Positions 1-8,981 are shown, counted from the first letter of the stretch. The stretch is DNA of 64,000 nucleotides from DASSFG01 sp035547915 (GCA_035547915.1 DASZTS010000110.1:83959-147958), one strand, 5' to 3'. The notes: generated by a model from the sequence alone, not told the origin. Made by a program: numbers and translations.

Positions 1-852
1 ATCGAATCGGCCCGCTTCTCACCCGACGGCAAGCGGATCGCCGTCACGGGCGGTTCACCGGGTCGTTTCGGAGAAGTTGCAATCTGGGATCTGGAAAAGC
101 GATCGCTGCTCGTTTCCACGCCGGTCACCTACGACACCGTGTACGGCGCGAGCTGGGCCTCGGACGGCTCGAAGGTGGCCTTCGGTTGTGCCGACAACAC
201 CGTGCGTGCCATCGATGCCGCCACCGGCAAGCAGATCCTGTATCAGGGTGCACACAGTGACTGGGTGCTCGATACGTGCTTCTCGACCGACAACTCGCAC
301 GTGGTCTCGGTCAGCCGCGACGGATCGATGAAACTGACCGACGTCGCCACGCAGCGCTTCGAAGACAACATCACGAGCATTACGCCGGGCGCACTCAAGG
401 GTGGTCTGATCGTCGTACGGCGCAATGCCAAAAGCGACGAACTGCTCATCGGCGGATCAGACGGCGTGCCCAAGATCTATCAGATGTACCGCACCAAGGC
501 CCGCCAGATCGGCGACGATTTTAATCGCATCACACGTTTCAACGCCGAGCCGGTGCCCGGCCGCATCTTTGCCGCCGAATACAGCCCCGACATGACGAAG
601 GTGGCGGTCGGATCCAGCAATGATGGTCGCGGCGAAGTGCGACTGTTGAACGAAGCCGACGGCAAGACGATTCGCAAATTCGCGGACCAACAGGGAGCGA
701 TTTATTCTCTGGCCTGGCGGCCCGATGGCAAAGTGCTGGCCGTCGGCGGTTTTGACGGCAAAGTGCGATTCTTCGATCCCGATACGGGAGCGATGGTCAA
801 AGAGTTTGTTCCCGTGCCGATCACTGCGACAACGGTCGCGGCGGCACAATAG
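1..852 (+). CDS. WD40 repeat protein, C-terminal part (5' end outside window)
   Basis: The frame is open from the first base, so the gene begins upstream; 283 codons and the stop are visible. The protein is made of WD40-like blades: motifs such as ARFSPDGKRIAV, SWASDGSKVAFG, EYSPDMTKVAVG and AWRPDGKVLAVG recur about every 40-60 residues, each followed by an acidic and aromatic strand end. It is most likely a beta-propeller used as a binding platform. In planctomycetes such propellers are often fused to, or placed beside, cytochrome-like and DUF1549/DUF1553 proteins, and one of those follows at 969. The N-terminus, which would show a signal peptide or cytochrome domain, is missing. The family is clear and the function unknown. 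Confidence 0.85.
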   Translation: MESARFSPDGKRIAVTGGSPGRFGEVAIWDLEKRSLLVSTPVTYDTVYGASWASDGSKVAFGCADNTVRAIDAATGKQILYQGAHSDWVLDTCFSTDNSHVVSVSRDGSMKLTDVATQRFEDNITSITPGALKGGLIVVRRNAKSDELLIGGSDGVPKIYQMYRTKARQIGDDFNRITRFNAEPVPGRIFAAEYSPDMTKVAVGSSNDGRGEVRLLNEADGKTIRKFADQQGAIYSLAWRPDGKVLAVGGFDGKVRFFDPDTGAMVKEFVPVPITATTVAAAQ

Positions 853-968
853 GAGAGGACGAATGCTCCCACGCAGGGCGATGATAGAGCCCCGTGGGCA
901 TGTGCTCGGCAAGTTTCGTACTACCTCCGTAACGGTCATTCGGATTTCGTCGTATTCATAGGATCAAG

Positions 969-3900
969 ATGATGAAACCATCCGGCATGTCGTGGTTCTT
1001 GGCGTTCGGTCTGGCACTGGCCGGCGGCTCTTCGGCCCAAGCCGAGGAGGCCGCAGGTCGCGCGCCCGAAAAGCTGCCCGACGGCCGCTCGGTGGTACGC
1101 ATCGAAGTCGCGCCGCCGACGGTTGAGTTAAAACACCCGTATGACTATCGCCAGTTGCTCGTAACCGCCGAGCTCGATTCGGGCGAACGGGTTGACGTGA
1201 CGCGGATCGTACGGGTCGAAGCGCCGGAGGCGTTGGTCTCGTTTGGACCGACTGGCCGAGTGCGGCCCAAGGCCGACGGCGGCGGCGAGTTGAAATTCAC
1301 GCTCAACGGTCAAACCTCGATCGTGCCCCTGACCGTCAGTGGCCAAAAACAGCCGTATGCCGTGAGTTTCGTGCGCGATGTACAGCCGACTCTCTCGAAA
1401 ATGGGTTGCAACCAGGGTACGTGTCATGGGGCCGCGAACGGCAAGAACGGCTTCAAGTTGTCGTTGCGTGGCTACGATCCGCTCTTCGACCATCGCGCGC
1501 TGACCGACGATCTGGCGGGCCGTCGTTTCAACCGTGCCGCGCCCGACCAGAGTCTGATGTTGCTCAAGCCGACCGGAGCGGTGCCGCACGTGGGCGGCGT
1601 GCTGACTCATCGCGGCGAACCGTACTATGAGTTGCTGCGGGCCTGGATCGCCGACGGCGTCAAGCTGGATCTCGACAGCCCGCGCGTGACGAGCATCGAC
1701 GTCTCTCCCAAGAACCCCGTGTTACCGCTCCCCGGCATGCGTCAGCAGTTGGTGGTGATGGCCACCTACAGCGATGGGCGCGTACGCGACGTCACGGCCG
1801 AGGCGTTCATCGAGAGCAGCTCCACCGAGAAGGTCGAAGTCGACAAACAGGGGTTGGCTACCGCCGTGCGTCGTGGCGAGGCTGCCATGCTCGCCCGCTT
1901 CGAGGGTGCCTACGCGGCCACCACCGTGATCGTCATGGGCGATCGCAGTGGCTTCGCTTGGCGCGACGTGCCGACCAACAACCACATCGACGAGCTGGTC
2001 TACAACAAGTTGAAGAAGATGCGCATCTTGCCGAGCGAGCTGTGCGGCGACGCCGAGTTCATCCGCCGCATCTATCTCGACCTGCTCGGCCTTTCGCCGA
2101 CGGTCGAACAAGTCAAAGCCTTTTTGGCCGATGCGCGCGATTCGAAGACCAAGCGTGATGAACTGATCGATCGTCTCATCGGCAGCACGGAATTCGTCGA
2201 GAACTGGACGAACAAATGGGCCGATCTGTTGCAAGTGAACCGGAAGTTCCTGGGCGAGGAGGGGGCCTGGGCCTTCCGCAATTGGATCGAGCAGGCGGTG
2301 GCCAGCAACATGCCGTACGACAAATTCGTCTACACCGTCTTGACGGCCAGCGGCTCGACGCTCGATAACCCGCCGGCCGCCTACTACAAGGTGCTACGCG
2401 ATCCGGGCGACGTGATGGAGAACACGACGCAGTTGTTCCTCGCCGTGCGCTTCAACTGCAACAAGTGCCACGACCATCCGTTCGAGCGCTGGACGCAGGA
2501 CCAGTACTACCACATGGCAGCCTACTTCGCCCAGATCGGTCGCAAGCCGGCTCCCGAATACTCCGGACGCAATATCGGCGGCACGGCGGTCGAGCAACCG
2601 TTGCCGTTGGTGGAGGTGGTGTACGATCGCAACGGAGGAGACGTCACTCACGTTCGCACCGGGCAGGTCTCCGCCCCACAGTTTCCCTACGCCCACGCTG
2701 GGCAGGTTCCCGCGCAGGCGAACCGCCGCGAGCAGCTTGCCCGCTGGATCGCCACCAAAGAGAATCCCTACTTCGCCAAGAGCTATGTGAACCGCATCTG
2801 GGGTTACTTGCTCGGCGTGGGCATCATCGAGCCCTTGGACGACATCCGTGCGGGCAACCCGCCGACGAATCCCGAGTTGCTACAGAGGTTGACCGACGAC
2901 TTCGTTGCCAGTGGCTTCGACGTGCAGGCTCTCTTCCGCACCATTTGCAAGTCGCGAGTCTATCAGCATTCGTTGGCGACCAGCGAGTGGAACCAGGACG
3001 ACGAGATCAATTACTCTCACGCTCTGGCCCGCCGCCTGCCGGCCGAGACGCTGTACGATGCCATTCACCGGGCGACAGGGAGCGAAATTCGTTTGCCCGG
3101 CGTGCCGGCCAATTTTCTGGCCACGCAATTGCCCGATAGCGGCGTGCAGTTGGAAGACGGCTTCTTGAACCTGTTCGGTAAGCCACCTCGCGAAAGCGCT
3201 TGCGAATGCGAGCGTTCCACGGGCGTGATGCTCGGCCAGGCCCTCAACCTGGTGAACGGGCCGACCATTGCGCGGGCCATTGCCGATCCGGGCAATCGCA
3301 TCAGCAAGCTCGTGGCCAGCGAGAAAGATGATCGCAAGGTGATCGAGGAGATCTTCTTGTCGGTGCTTTGCCGGCTACCGAGCGAACAGGAAACGACTTC
3401 GGCACTCGACGCCATTCGGGCCGAGAAGGAGGAGCAGGAGAAGCACGTGGCGGCGCTTGCCGCGTACGAGCGCGATGTGCTGCCCAAGAAGCAGGCCGAA
3501 TGGGAGCAGTCGCAAGGGGCCGTAAGCTGGGTCGTGCTCGAGCCGGCAAGTGTTGCGTCGGCCGGCGGCGCCACGCTTACGCGACAACCGGACAGCTCGA
3601 TACTCGTATCGGGCGGCAAGCCACCGGCGGATACCTACAACTTCACCGCCCAGACCGACCTGAATGTGATCACGGGCGTCCGCATCGAGCTGTTGCCCGA
3701 CGACAGCCTGCCGGCGAAGGGCCCCGGCCGCGCGCCGAACGGCAATCTGGTTTTGAACGAATTCAAGCTCACGGCGGCGCCGGCCGGTGATGCCGCGCAA
3801 GCCAAGCCGGTGGCCTTGCAAAACGCCCAGTCGGATTTCGGCCAAGATAACTATCCGGCGGCGCTCGCAATCGACGGCAACATACAGGCTCCGAGCGGCT

Positions 3901-4307
3901 GGGCCGTTGCTCCCAGGTTCGGTGAGCCGCATATGGCCATCTTCGAGACGGCGCAAGACATCAGCAATGCTGGCGGGACCTTGCTCAGCTTCACGCTCGA
4001 CCAGCAGTTTGGGAGCGAGCATACGATCGGTCGGTTCCGCATTTCGGTGACCGGTGCCAAGCGGCCGTTGCAACTCCAGGGACCGCCAGCGGCTATCGGA
4101 GCGATCCTCGCCGTCGCGGCCGAGACGCGCACGCCGGAGCAGAAAATCGAGCTGGCGAATTACTTTCGCTCGCTCGACGGCGAACTGGCTCAGCTTCAGC
4201 GCCTGGCGGCGGAAGCCGGCAAGCAGGCCGAGGCATACCGTCTTCTCGGCGCGCAAGACCTGGCCTGGGCGCTGTTGAACAGCCCCGCTTTCTTGTTCAA
4301 CCGCTGA
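969..4307 (+). CDS. Secreted DUF1549/DUF1553 protein with cytochrome-like and Ig-like domains
   Basis: A 1112-residue exported protein. Residues 1-25 look like a signal peptide ending near AQA. A Big2-type Ig-like segment (about 40-130) is followed by a planctomycete cytochrome-like motif CNQGTCHG near residue 147, a second Ig-like stretch (about 240-320), a DUF1549 region (about 345-530) carrying CNKCHDHPFERW near 496, a DUF1553 region (about 590-850, with REQLARWI and YVNRIWGYLLG), and a long C-terminal module ending in LNSPAFLFNR as is typical of the family. The CxxCH-type motifs suggest covalent haem, which I cannot test. Such proteins are abundant and specific to planctomycetes; a role in breakdown or binding of polymers outside the cytoplasm has been proposed but not shown. 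ATGATG at 969 is preceded by AGGATCA; either ATG could be used. Confidence 0.9.
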   Translation: MMKPSGMSWFLAFGLALAGGSSAQAEEAAGRAPEKLPDGRSVVRIEVAPPTVELKHPYDYRQLLVTAELDSGERVDVTRIVRVEAPEALVSFGPTGRVRPKADGGGELKFTLNGQTSIVPLTVSGQKQPYAVSFVRDVQPTLSKMGCNQGTCHGAANGKNGFKLSLRGYDPLFDHRALTDDLAGRRFNRAAPDQSLMLLKPTGAVPHVGGVLTHRGEPYYELLRAWIADGVKLDLDSPRVTSIDVSPKNPVLPLPGMRQQLVVMATYSDGRVRDVTAEAFIESSSTEKVEVDKQGLATAVRRGEAAMLARFEGAYAATTVIVMGDRSGFAWRDVPTNNHIDELVYNKLKKMRILPSELCGDAEFIRRIYLDLLGLSPTVEQVKAFLADARDSKTKRDELIDRLIGSTEFVENWTNKWADLLQVNRKFLGEEGAWAFRNWIEQAVASNMPYDKFVYTVLTASGSTLDNPPAAYYKVLRDPGDVMENTTQLFLAVRFNCNKCHDHPFERWTQDQYYHMAAYFAQIGRKPAPEYSGRNIGGTAVEQPLPLVEVVYDRNGGDVTHVRTGQVSAPQFPYAHAGQVPAQANRREQLARWIATKENPYFAKSYVNRIWGYLLGVGIIEPLDDIRAGNPPTNPELLQRLTDDFVASGFDVQALFRTICKSRVYQHSLATSEWNQDDEINYSHALARRLPAETLYDAIHRATGSEIRLPGVPANFLATQLPDSGVQLEDGFLNLFGKPPRESACECERSTGVMLGQALNLVNGPTIARAIADPGNRISKLVASEKDDRKVIEEIFLSVLCRLPSEQETTSALDAIRAEKEEQEKHVAALAAYERDVLPKKQAEWEQSQGAVSWVVLEPASVASAGGATLTRQPDSSILVSGGKPPADTYNFTAQTDLNVITGVRIELLPDDSLPAKGPGRAPNGNLVLNEFKLTAAPAGDAAQAKPVALQNAQSDFGQDNYPAALAIDGNIQAPSGWAVAPRFGEPHMAIFETAQDISNAGGTLLSFTLDQQFGSEHTIGRFRISVTGAKRPLQLQGPPAAIGAILAVAAETRTPEQKIELANYFRSLDGELAQLQRLAAEAGKQAEAYRLLGAQDLAWALLNSPAFLFNR

Positions 4308-4353
4308 TACGCTCGTCGAAAGTCGGACTGCCAGCCGGAATCGCCCGCTCGTA

Positions 4354-5364
4354 CTACATATCGATTTGCATGCGAGCCCACTGCACGTGGCTGGCGCGCG
4401 CCTGTTGTACGATGGCCAAGGCCCGGTAGGCATCGTCGAGGCCGGCCGTGTTGCGCACGAGGCTCGTCACCGAGCGGTGGAACTGACCCAGCAGTTGCTC
4501 ACCCACCGGCCGCTCACTATCGAGGGTTTCTTGGTGGCGGCCAGCTTCGTCAAACCAAACGAGCGTCGTCGGTAGATCGATGAACGCGATGCCCCGCTCG
4601 CAGGCCACTTGCAAGGCTGCCGGGGGGCGATAGGCGGTCGCTTCCTGCCACTTCACCGGCATATAGCGACCGCAACTGATCTGCGCGGTCGGCCCGGCCC
4701 CCGGCGGCCCCTCCTGCGTGAAGTCGAGGTTCATCATCTGGTAGTCGTCGGTGCCGTCGGGGCCACAATGCTGGATGCCGAGCACCGAGGTCGGATGGTG
4801 GCCGACCACATAGCAGCACCAGTCAACCAATTCCATCAGATCGCCGGTGGGCGAGCTGCGCGTGCTGGCTCGCGAGGTGAGACTGGGCAACTCGTCGGCG
4901 GGACGCCGCATGTGGCAAAACAACAAGCGGGGCGCGCCCAGACGCGTGACGATCAGCTCTTTCAAACGTAGCGTGGCCGGCGATTGTCTGCGCGGAAACT
5001 CCGACATGAAGGCGACGCCCGCGTGCTCGACGCGCTGTTTCACCCGGCGGGCCTCCTCGAGATCGATCTCCAGCGAGATGGCACAGTAGATCGCCTTGCC
5101 GGCATCGCATGCGGCCAGGATCGGCAAGTAGCCGTACCATTGCGGGGCCAACATGAGAATCGCGTCGACGTCGGGCCGGTTGGCCAGCGCCCGAAAGCCA
5201 TCGACCGCCTGGGCGCCAAAGTCGCGCGCCGCTTGTTCGGCTCGCACGGCGATCTGGTCGCACACCGCCGTCACATCAAACCGGTCGGCCAAGGCGCGCA
5301 AGGCGGGGCGGTGACGCATTTCCCAGGCTTGACCGAGACCGACGAGTCCGACGCGTAGCTTCAT
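4354..5364 (-). CDS. Gfo/Idh/MocA-family oxidoreductase
   Basis: A 336-residue protein beginning MKLRVGLVGLGQAWEM, a Rossmann NAD(P)-binding start (GLVGLG), with the usual follow-on of DVTAVCDQ, then VDAILMLAPQWYG and GKAIYCAISLEIDLEEA typical of sugar-oxidoreductase-like members. The frame extends 26 codons further upstream, but the Rossmann strand begins at the chosen ATG and the upstream residues do not fit the family. The C-terminal half should form the alpha/beta substrate domain. The EKP lysine common in the family is not obvious; CAISLEIDL stands in its place, so catalysis may differ. It is convergent with the DUF1549 gene, with no clear terminator in the 46-bp gap. Substrate unknown. 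Confidence 0.85.
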   Translation of the reverse strand: MKLRVGLVGLGQAWEMRHRPALRALADRFDVTAVCDQIAVRAEQAARDFGAQAVDGFRALANRPDVDAILMLAPQWYGYLPILAACDAGKAIYCAISLEIDLEEARRVKQRVEHAGVAFMSEFPRRQSPATLRLKELIVTRLGAPRLLFCHMRRPADELPSLTSRASTRSSPTGDLMELVDWCCYVVGHHPTSVLGIQHCGPDGTDDYQMMNLDFTQEGPPGAGPTAQISCGRYMPVKWQEATAYRPPAALQVACERGIAFIDLPTTLVWFDEAGRHQETLDSERPVGEQLLGQFHRSVTSLVRNTAGLDDAYRALAIVQQARASHVQWARMQIDM

Positions 5365-5466
5365 AGAGGGTAACTTGCCGCCCGCCGGACGGAGAGGTAA
5401 CGCAAAACGCGCGCAGTCCCGGTGGCTAACGTCACCACGCACTTATCGCCCGGCGCGCAAGCCACG

Positions 5467-5472
5467 ATTATA
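5467..5472 (-). promoter_or_regulatory. Candidate -10 box for the Gfo/Idh/MocA gene
   Basis: Read on the minus strand this is a perfect TATAAT, about 100 nt before the start at 5364. No good -35 hexamer sits at 16-18 nt spacing, so the assignment rests on the -10 alone. Confidence 0.35.
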
Positions 5473-5570
5473 ACGTGTCGTTTGCCGAAGTCGGCGGAAA
5501 ACCGCCAATTTTAAATACCTTACGTCTAAGGAACTTACGATCCAATCGATAGAGTTTGTGCGGTTTACCG

Positions 5571-5598
5571 TTGCATATCCATTCTTCCTGGTTAAACT
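5571..5598 (+). promoter_or_regulatory. Candidate promoter for the thioredoxin-like gene
   Basis: TTGCAT (5571-5576) and TAAACT (5593-5598) separated by 16 bp, each matching the sigma-70 consensus at four of six positions, in a locally AT-rich stretch. The resulting leader before 5923 would be long. Confidence 0.3.
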
Positions 5599-5722
5599 AA
5601 GCAAACTTCATCGGGTGCCTGATGATCACAGCCGTTCCCGATGCATGCGATTCTGAATGAGCTGCGTAGGGACGCACCCACCTGGCACGATGCCCTCTCG
5701 CGAGAAATAACGCATCGCCCCA

Positions 5723-5738
5723 CCGTCGCGCGCGACGG
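5723..5738. repeat. Perfect 16-bp palindrome in leader region
   Basis: CCGTCGCGCGCGACGG is its own reverse complement. It lies about 185 bp before the thioredoxin-like gene, and a partial copy (GTCGCGCG) occurs about 10 bp further on. It could be a protein-binding site or an RNA hairpin; nothing in the sequence decides. Confidence 0.5.
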
Positions 5739-5922
5739 AAGTCTTTGTCGCGCGTGATGGGAATCCTTTCTCGCCTTTGACAAGTTGTTTTGTCTCTGTG
5801 GCTGGTTCTCCCGGTTTGGCCGAGTCGTTTGGCCTGGGGGAGCAGCGTATCCAATCCGGTCTCTTTTCATTTAGGAGCGGTGACCCCGCGACGTGGGTCT
5901 CTGTCTGTAGGAGGAGCAACGT

Positions 5923-6378
5923 ATGATGAGCTTCGCGTTTTCGGCGATGGTGCAGGTATCGTTGATCAGCACGGGTGCGAACGACTATGCCGACGCGCAC
6001 AAGGTGCATCTCGAGACGGGCCGTCCGATGGTCTTGCTCGTGGGAGCCGAGTGGTGTCCGGCCTGTGTGCAGATGAAGAACAGCGTGCTTCCGCGCGTTT
6101 CGCGCCACGGTGGGCTCGATAAGGTGGCCTTTGCCCACGTGAACGCAGATCGTGACAGCCGCATCGCCAAGTCGGTGATGAAGGGCGGGACGATTCCGCA
6201 GTTGATCATGTACCGCAAGACGCCCTTGGGCTGGCGTCGGCATATGCTCGTCGGAGCGCAGTCGCCGGAGAAGATCGAAGCTTTCATCAATCGTGGTCTG
6301 GAACTCGACGAGGCCGACGCGTTGCAAGCCGCCAAGGCCAACCAGGCCAGCCACGTGAGTTATCAGTCGCCCGAGTGA
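5923..6378 (+). CDS. Thioredoxin-like protein with CPAC active site
   Basis: A 151-residue protein. After a short, mildly hydrophobic start, residues 25-135 follow a thioredoxin-like fold: LETGRPMVLLVGAEWCPACVQM places the redox pair at Cys45 and Cys48 (WCPAC), followed by an Asp-containing strand (FAHVNADRD) and the conserved cis-proline region GGTIPQLIMY. It probably reduces or oxidises disulphides. Location is unclear because the N-terminus is a poor signal peptide. A strong ribosome site (AGGAGG, about 7 nt upstream) supports the ATGATG start at 5923. The gene appears monocistronic; a repeat element begins within 6 bp of its stop. Confidence 0.85.
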   Translation: MMSFAFSAMVQVSLISTGANDYADAHKVHLETGRPMVLLVGAEWCPACVQMKNSVLPRVSRHGGLDKVAFAHVNADRDSRIAKSVMKGGTIPQLIMYRKTPLGWRRHMLVGAQSPEKIEAFINRGLELDEADALQAAKANQASHVSYQSPE

Positions 6379-6383
6379 GTTTT

Positions 6384-6483
6384 AGAGCAACCGACAAAAC
6401 CGGATCGAGCTCAAAAAGCAATCGGCGTTTCACGTCCGATTTTGCCCACAGCGCTCGGGCTTCCGGGGGTGTGTCAGCCGCTC
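6384..6483 (+). repeat. MITE-like element, copy 1
   Basis: About 100 bp. Bases 6381-6411 match, exactly and in inverse orientation, 31 bases at 14349-14379. The similarity continues imperfectly through an AATCGG...CCGATT hairpin core and a GC-rich segment to a degenerate right end (GTGTCAGCCGCTC against TTGTCGGTCGCTC in copy 2). The left end reads AGAGCAACCGACAAAA. It has no coding capacity, and no target-site duplication is evident. It is probably a small non-autonomous transposable element or a dispersed palindromic repeat. Confidence 0.7.
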
Positions 6484-6496
6484 ACAAACCCACGCG

Positions 6497-6544
6497 ATGG
6501 CCGTCTCGATCATCATCCCTACGTTGAACGAGCGGTCATCGTGA
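6497..6544 (+). pseudogene. Possible remnant of a GT2 glycosyltransferase (N-terminus only)
   Basis: An ATG opens a frame reading MAVSIIIPTLNERSS then stop. The first twelve residues match the near-invariant opening of family-2 glycosyltransferases (VSIIIPTLNE). The following sequence does not continue the family in any frame I could read. It lies 14 bp after the end of the repeat element, so it may be the stump left by a rearrangement. It is short enough that chance cannot be excluded. Confidence 0.45.
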
Positions 6545-6729
6545 TGCAATCAGCGCGCGCGAATTGCCACTGCGGACGCGCGGCTGTTTGTTTGCGGCGA
6601 TACGCGCTTACGGATCAATGGCGTGTGGTAGATCAAGCATTTGGCTCCGAGCGCGATCATTAGCGTTCTGCCGGTCGATCGAAGCCCGGTCGTTTCGCGC
6701 GTTTTACACGCGGCGATCGGCCACGGTCG

Positions 6730-8652
6730 TCATCGCATGAGCATGCGCCAGAGGAAAATCAGGGCGATCACGCCCAATGCAAGCAGCATTCCGACGAAAA
6801 TCAGAAACCAAGGAGAGTCCCAGCGATTCTTCGTGCGGACGCTCTTCGTGGCGACGTTTTTGCCAGACAGCCGCGTGGAACCGGATAGCGCGCCCGCCTT
6901 GAGACCGCTGGCGGGTGAACTGCCCAGCGGAGGCGATAGCATAGCTGAGTCGGCGGCGAGAAGATTATCCAACAACCCGCCTCCGGAAAGCGGTCCAGGC
7001 AGGCCATCGAGCAACGCATCGGCGGCCGACTTCGGCGCCGGCTCCAATCCGGCCGATGCCGATGATGTTGCGGCCGGCGTGCCTGCCGGCGGAGCGGCAC
7101 CGGGCGCGCCGCGCGAGTTTGGCGGTCCGCCGGGCGTTCCCTTGATCGACGAGCCGCCGGGCCGACGCACGGCATCCGCGACAGGTGCCTTAGCCGCAGC
7201 GCCCTTGATCGACGATCCGGGCGGCAACTTGTCGGAAGGCGCGGCCGCCGACGGGTTTTGGGACGGCGCTTGTGCGGCGGGCGCACCCTTGATCGACGAA
7301 CCGAGGCTCTTGGCGACAGGAAGCTTGACCGATGATGTTCCGCCCGTTTTGGGCGGGGTGGGTTTGGCGCCGCTCGGCGGTGTCCCGCCTTGCTGGGGCC
7401 CACTTCTCTGCAATCCGCTCTTCTGCAATCCGCTCTTCTGATCCTGCGCACGACGTTCGACGGTCGTCGTATCGCCTTTCGATGCGCGGGAAGCGTCTGC
7501 TGGTGAGTTCGCCGCGGGTTGCGGCGTGCGACCGCGCGGTTCGTCGTCCAGCGGCGCGAGCGTCAGCTCTTCGTCCGCCGAGTAACGCGGAGCGGCGCTC
7601 ACGGAGGTGAGTCCGGCGTCGAACCGATTGACCCATTCGGCGAGCGCGCTGCTCGTCTCGGCCGCGGTCTGGTAGCGAGCGGCTGCCGATTTGGCCATCA
7701 TCCGTCGGCAGATCTCCACCAGCCCCGCCGGCACATCGGGCCGTTTTGCCGAGATCGGCGGCGGTTCCTTGGATTGGTGCATGAGCACACGCTGTGCGAG
7801 TGTGCCGTCGGGAAACGGCGGGTGTCCCGTGAGCGCGAAATAAAGTGTGCAACCCAGGCTATAGAGGTCTGCCCGCGGGTCGACGAGATGGCTGTCGAGC
7901 GCCTGTTCGGGTGCCAGGTAATCGACGGTGCCCAGCATCCGCTCATCGTGGTCCTTGGTGAGCGAGGCATCGATGTCGTCCGAGGTGCGAGCCAACCCCA
8001 TGTCGAGCAGCTTCACCACCTGCTTGGCGTCGATGAGCAGGTTGGCCGGCTTCACGTCGCGATGAATGAGGCCGGCCGCGTGTGCGTGGATCAATCCGTC
8101 GGCGGCCTGGCGGATGTAATCGGCGGCGACACGATACCCCAGCGGACCATCGCGCTCGACGACCATTTTGAGGTCGTGGCCTTCGATATATTCCATCACG
8201 AGATAGTGCAAGTCGCCGTCGTTGTCGACGTCGAAAGCGCGGACGATGTTCGGATGGTCGAGCGAAGCGACGGCACGCGCCTCGCGATGGAAACGCGCCA
8301 GGTAGGATGAATCGTTGACGCGCTGCTTGGGAAGGACCTTGATCGCCACGCGTCGCCGCATGAGCGGATGCTCGGCCAGGTAGACGCTGCTCATGCCGCC
8401 CGTGCCGAGATGATCGAGCAGCTTATACTTGCCAAGGAAGTAGCCCGCATGCCGGCCTTCCATGAGGCGTTTGCGCTGCCATTCGGTAATCAGGCCGACT
8501 TGGCCGAGATGCGAAGAGACGATCAGACTATCGTTGACGGCTTCGGCACCCTTATCCCGCTCGAGTTCGGAGAGTGAGCGGACGAGCTGCGACTTCTCGA
8601 CCAGCCCGCTCCGTTCGACGGTCTCAAGAAATGTGCTGACCGACAACTGCAT
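6730..8652 (-). CDS. Membrane-anchored Ser/Thr protein kinase with repetitive Pro/Ala linker
   Basis: A 640-residue protein. Residues 1-70 form a short helical N-domain (TFLETVERSGLVEKSQL, WQRKRLMEG) common before planctomycete kinases. The kinase domain (about 75-340) has the Gly loop LGTGGMSSVY, Lys in VAIKVL, HRDVKPANLL (197-206), DMG in place of DFG (217-219) and YLAPEQ. A low-complexity Pro/Ala/Ser linker (about 370-590) carries repeated SSIKG units and a KSGLQ-type duplication. One membrane helix near the C-terminus (LIFVGMLLALGVIALIFLW) ends in a short basic tail, so kinase and linker should face the cytoplasm. The ATG at 8652 was chosen because the conserved helical start begins there; a longer frame reaches 8742. 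Targets unknown. Confidence 0.9.
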   Translation of the reverse strand: MQLSVSTFLETVERSGLVEKSQLVRSLSELERDKGAEAVNDSLIVSSHLGQVGLITEWQRKRLMEGRHAGYFLGKYKLLDHLGTGGMSSVYLAEHPLMRRRVAIKVLPKQRVNDSSYLARFHREARAVASLDHPNIVRAFDVDNDGDLHYLVMEYIEGHDLKMVVERDGPLGYRVAADYIRQAADGLIHAHAAGLIHRDVKPANLLIDAKQVVKLLDMGLARTSDDIDASLTKDHDERMLGTVDYLAPEQALDSHLVDPRADLYSLGCTLYFALTGHPPFPDGTLAQRVLMHQSKEPPPISAKRPDVPAGLVEICRRMMAKSAAARYQTAAETSSALAEWVNRFDAGLTSVSAAPRYSADEELTLAPLDDEPRGRTPQPAANSPADASRASKGDTTTVERRAQDQKSGLQKSGLQRSGPQQGGTPPSGAKPTPPKTGGTSSVKLPVAKSLGSSIKGAPAAQAPSQNPSAAAPSDKLPPGSSIKGAAAKAPVADAVRRPGGSSIKGTPGGPPNSRGAPGAAPPAGTPAATSSASAGLEPAPKSAADALLDGLPGPLSGGGLLDNLLAADSAMLSPPLGSSPASGLKAGALSGSTRLSGKNVATKSVRTKNRWDSPWFLIFVGMLLALGVIALIFLWRMLMR

Positions 8653-8981
8653 CGTGCTGTTCCGGGACCGATGAGTTCCTCTGGCTCGTGCCGCTGTTGC
8701 CCAAGCGCGGCCGCGAAGCCAAAAGCGAGGCCGCCCTGCCAAAAAGCGCCGCCGCCGTGTACCAGAAGCGCTTTCGAAAACGGCCGAAATTCCCTTTATG
8801 CTTGCAGTTCCATTGTAACAAGGGCGCCGTTCTCGTGAAGTAGCCTAACCATCGACAGCGGCGCCGGGAGCACCTATTTTAGAACTGCCCCCAAACGGGC
8901 TGGCCTTGGTTTGCCGACGCTCGGCGGGCCGATGGGAGAATTGGGCCACTTGCCTGCTGAGACCATCCAAGGACATCGCGA
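8653..8981. other. 329-bp divergent intergenic region
   Basis: Between the kinase gene (minus) and the flavoprotein gene (plus). A weak minus-strand promoter can be drawn at about 8797-8819 (TTGTTA, 16 bp, ATAAAG). No repeat, RNA gene or coding frame with support is visible. Confidence 0.4.

Larger units (their letters stand above)
5365..5922. other. 558-bp divergent intergenic region
   Basis: The space between the oxidoreductase gene and the thioredoxin-like gene. It holds an AT-rich core (about 5500-5600), possible promoters for both sides (listed separately), a 5-bp stem hairpin GGCGG-AAAA-CCGCC at 5492-5505, and a perfect 16-bp palindrome at 5723-5738. Small open frames here lack ribosome sites and family resemblance, so I see no gene. 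If the proposed plus-strand promoter is right, the thioredoxin mRNA has a leader of about 310 nt. Confidence 0.5.
6379..6729. other. 351-bp convergent gap holding a repeat element and a possible gene remnant
   Basis: Between the thioredoxin-like gene and the kinase end. It contains copy 1 of a ~100-bp inverted-repeat element (6384-6483) and a 15-codon reading frame resembling the N-terminus of a GT2 glycosyltransferase (6497-6544). I see nothing recognisable from 6545 to 6729. Confidence 0.6.

Noticed and set aside
3375..4433. A 352-codon minus-strand frame
   Set aside because: It lies opposite the end of the DUF1549/DUF1553 gene, whose family match is clear; the antisense protein shows no motif.
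5777..5805. TTGACA as a -35 for the thioredoxin-like gene
   Set aside because: No acceptable -10 at 16-18 bp spacing, so the pair at 5571-5598 is preferred, though also weak.
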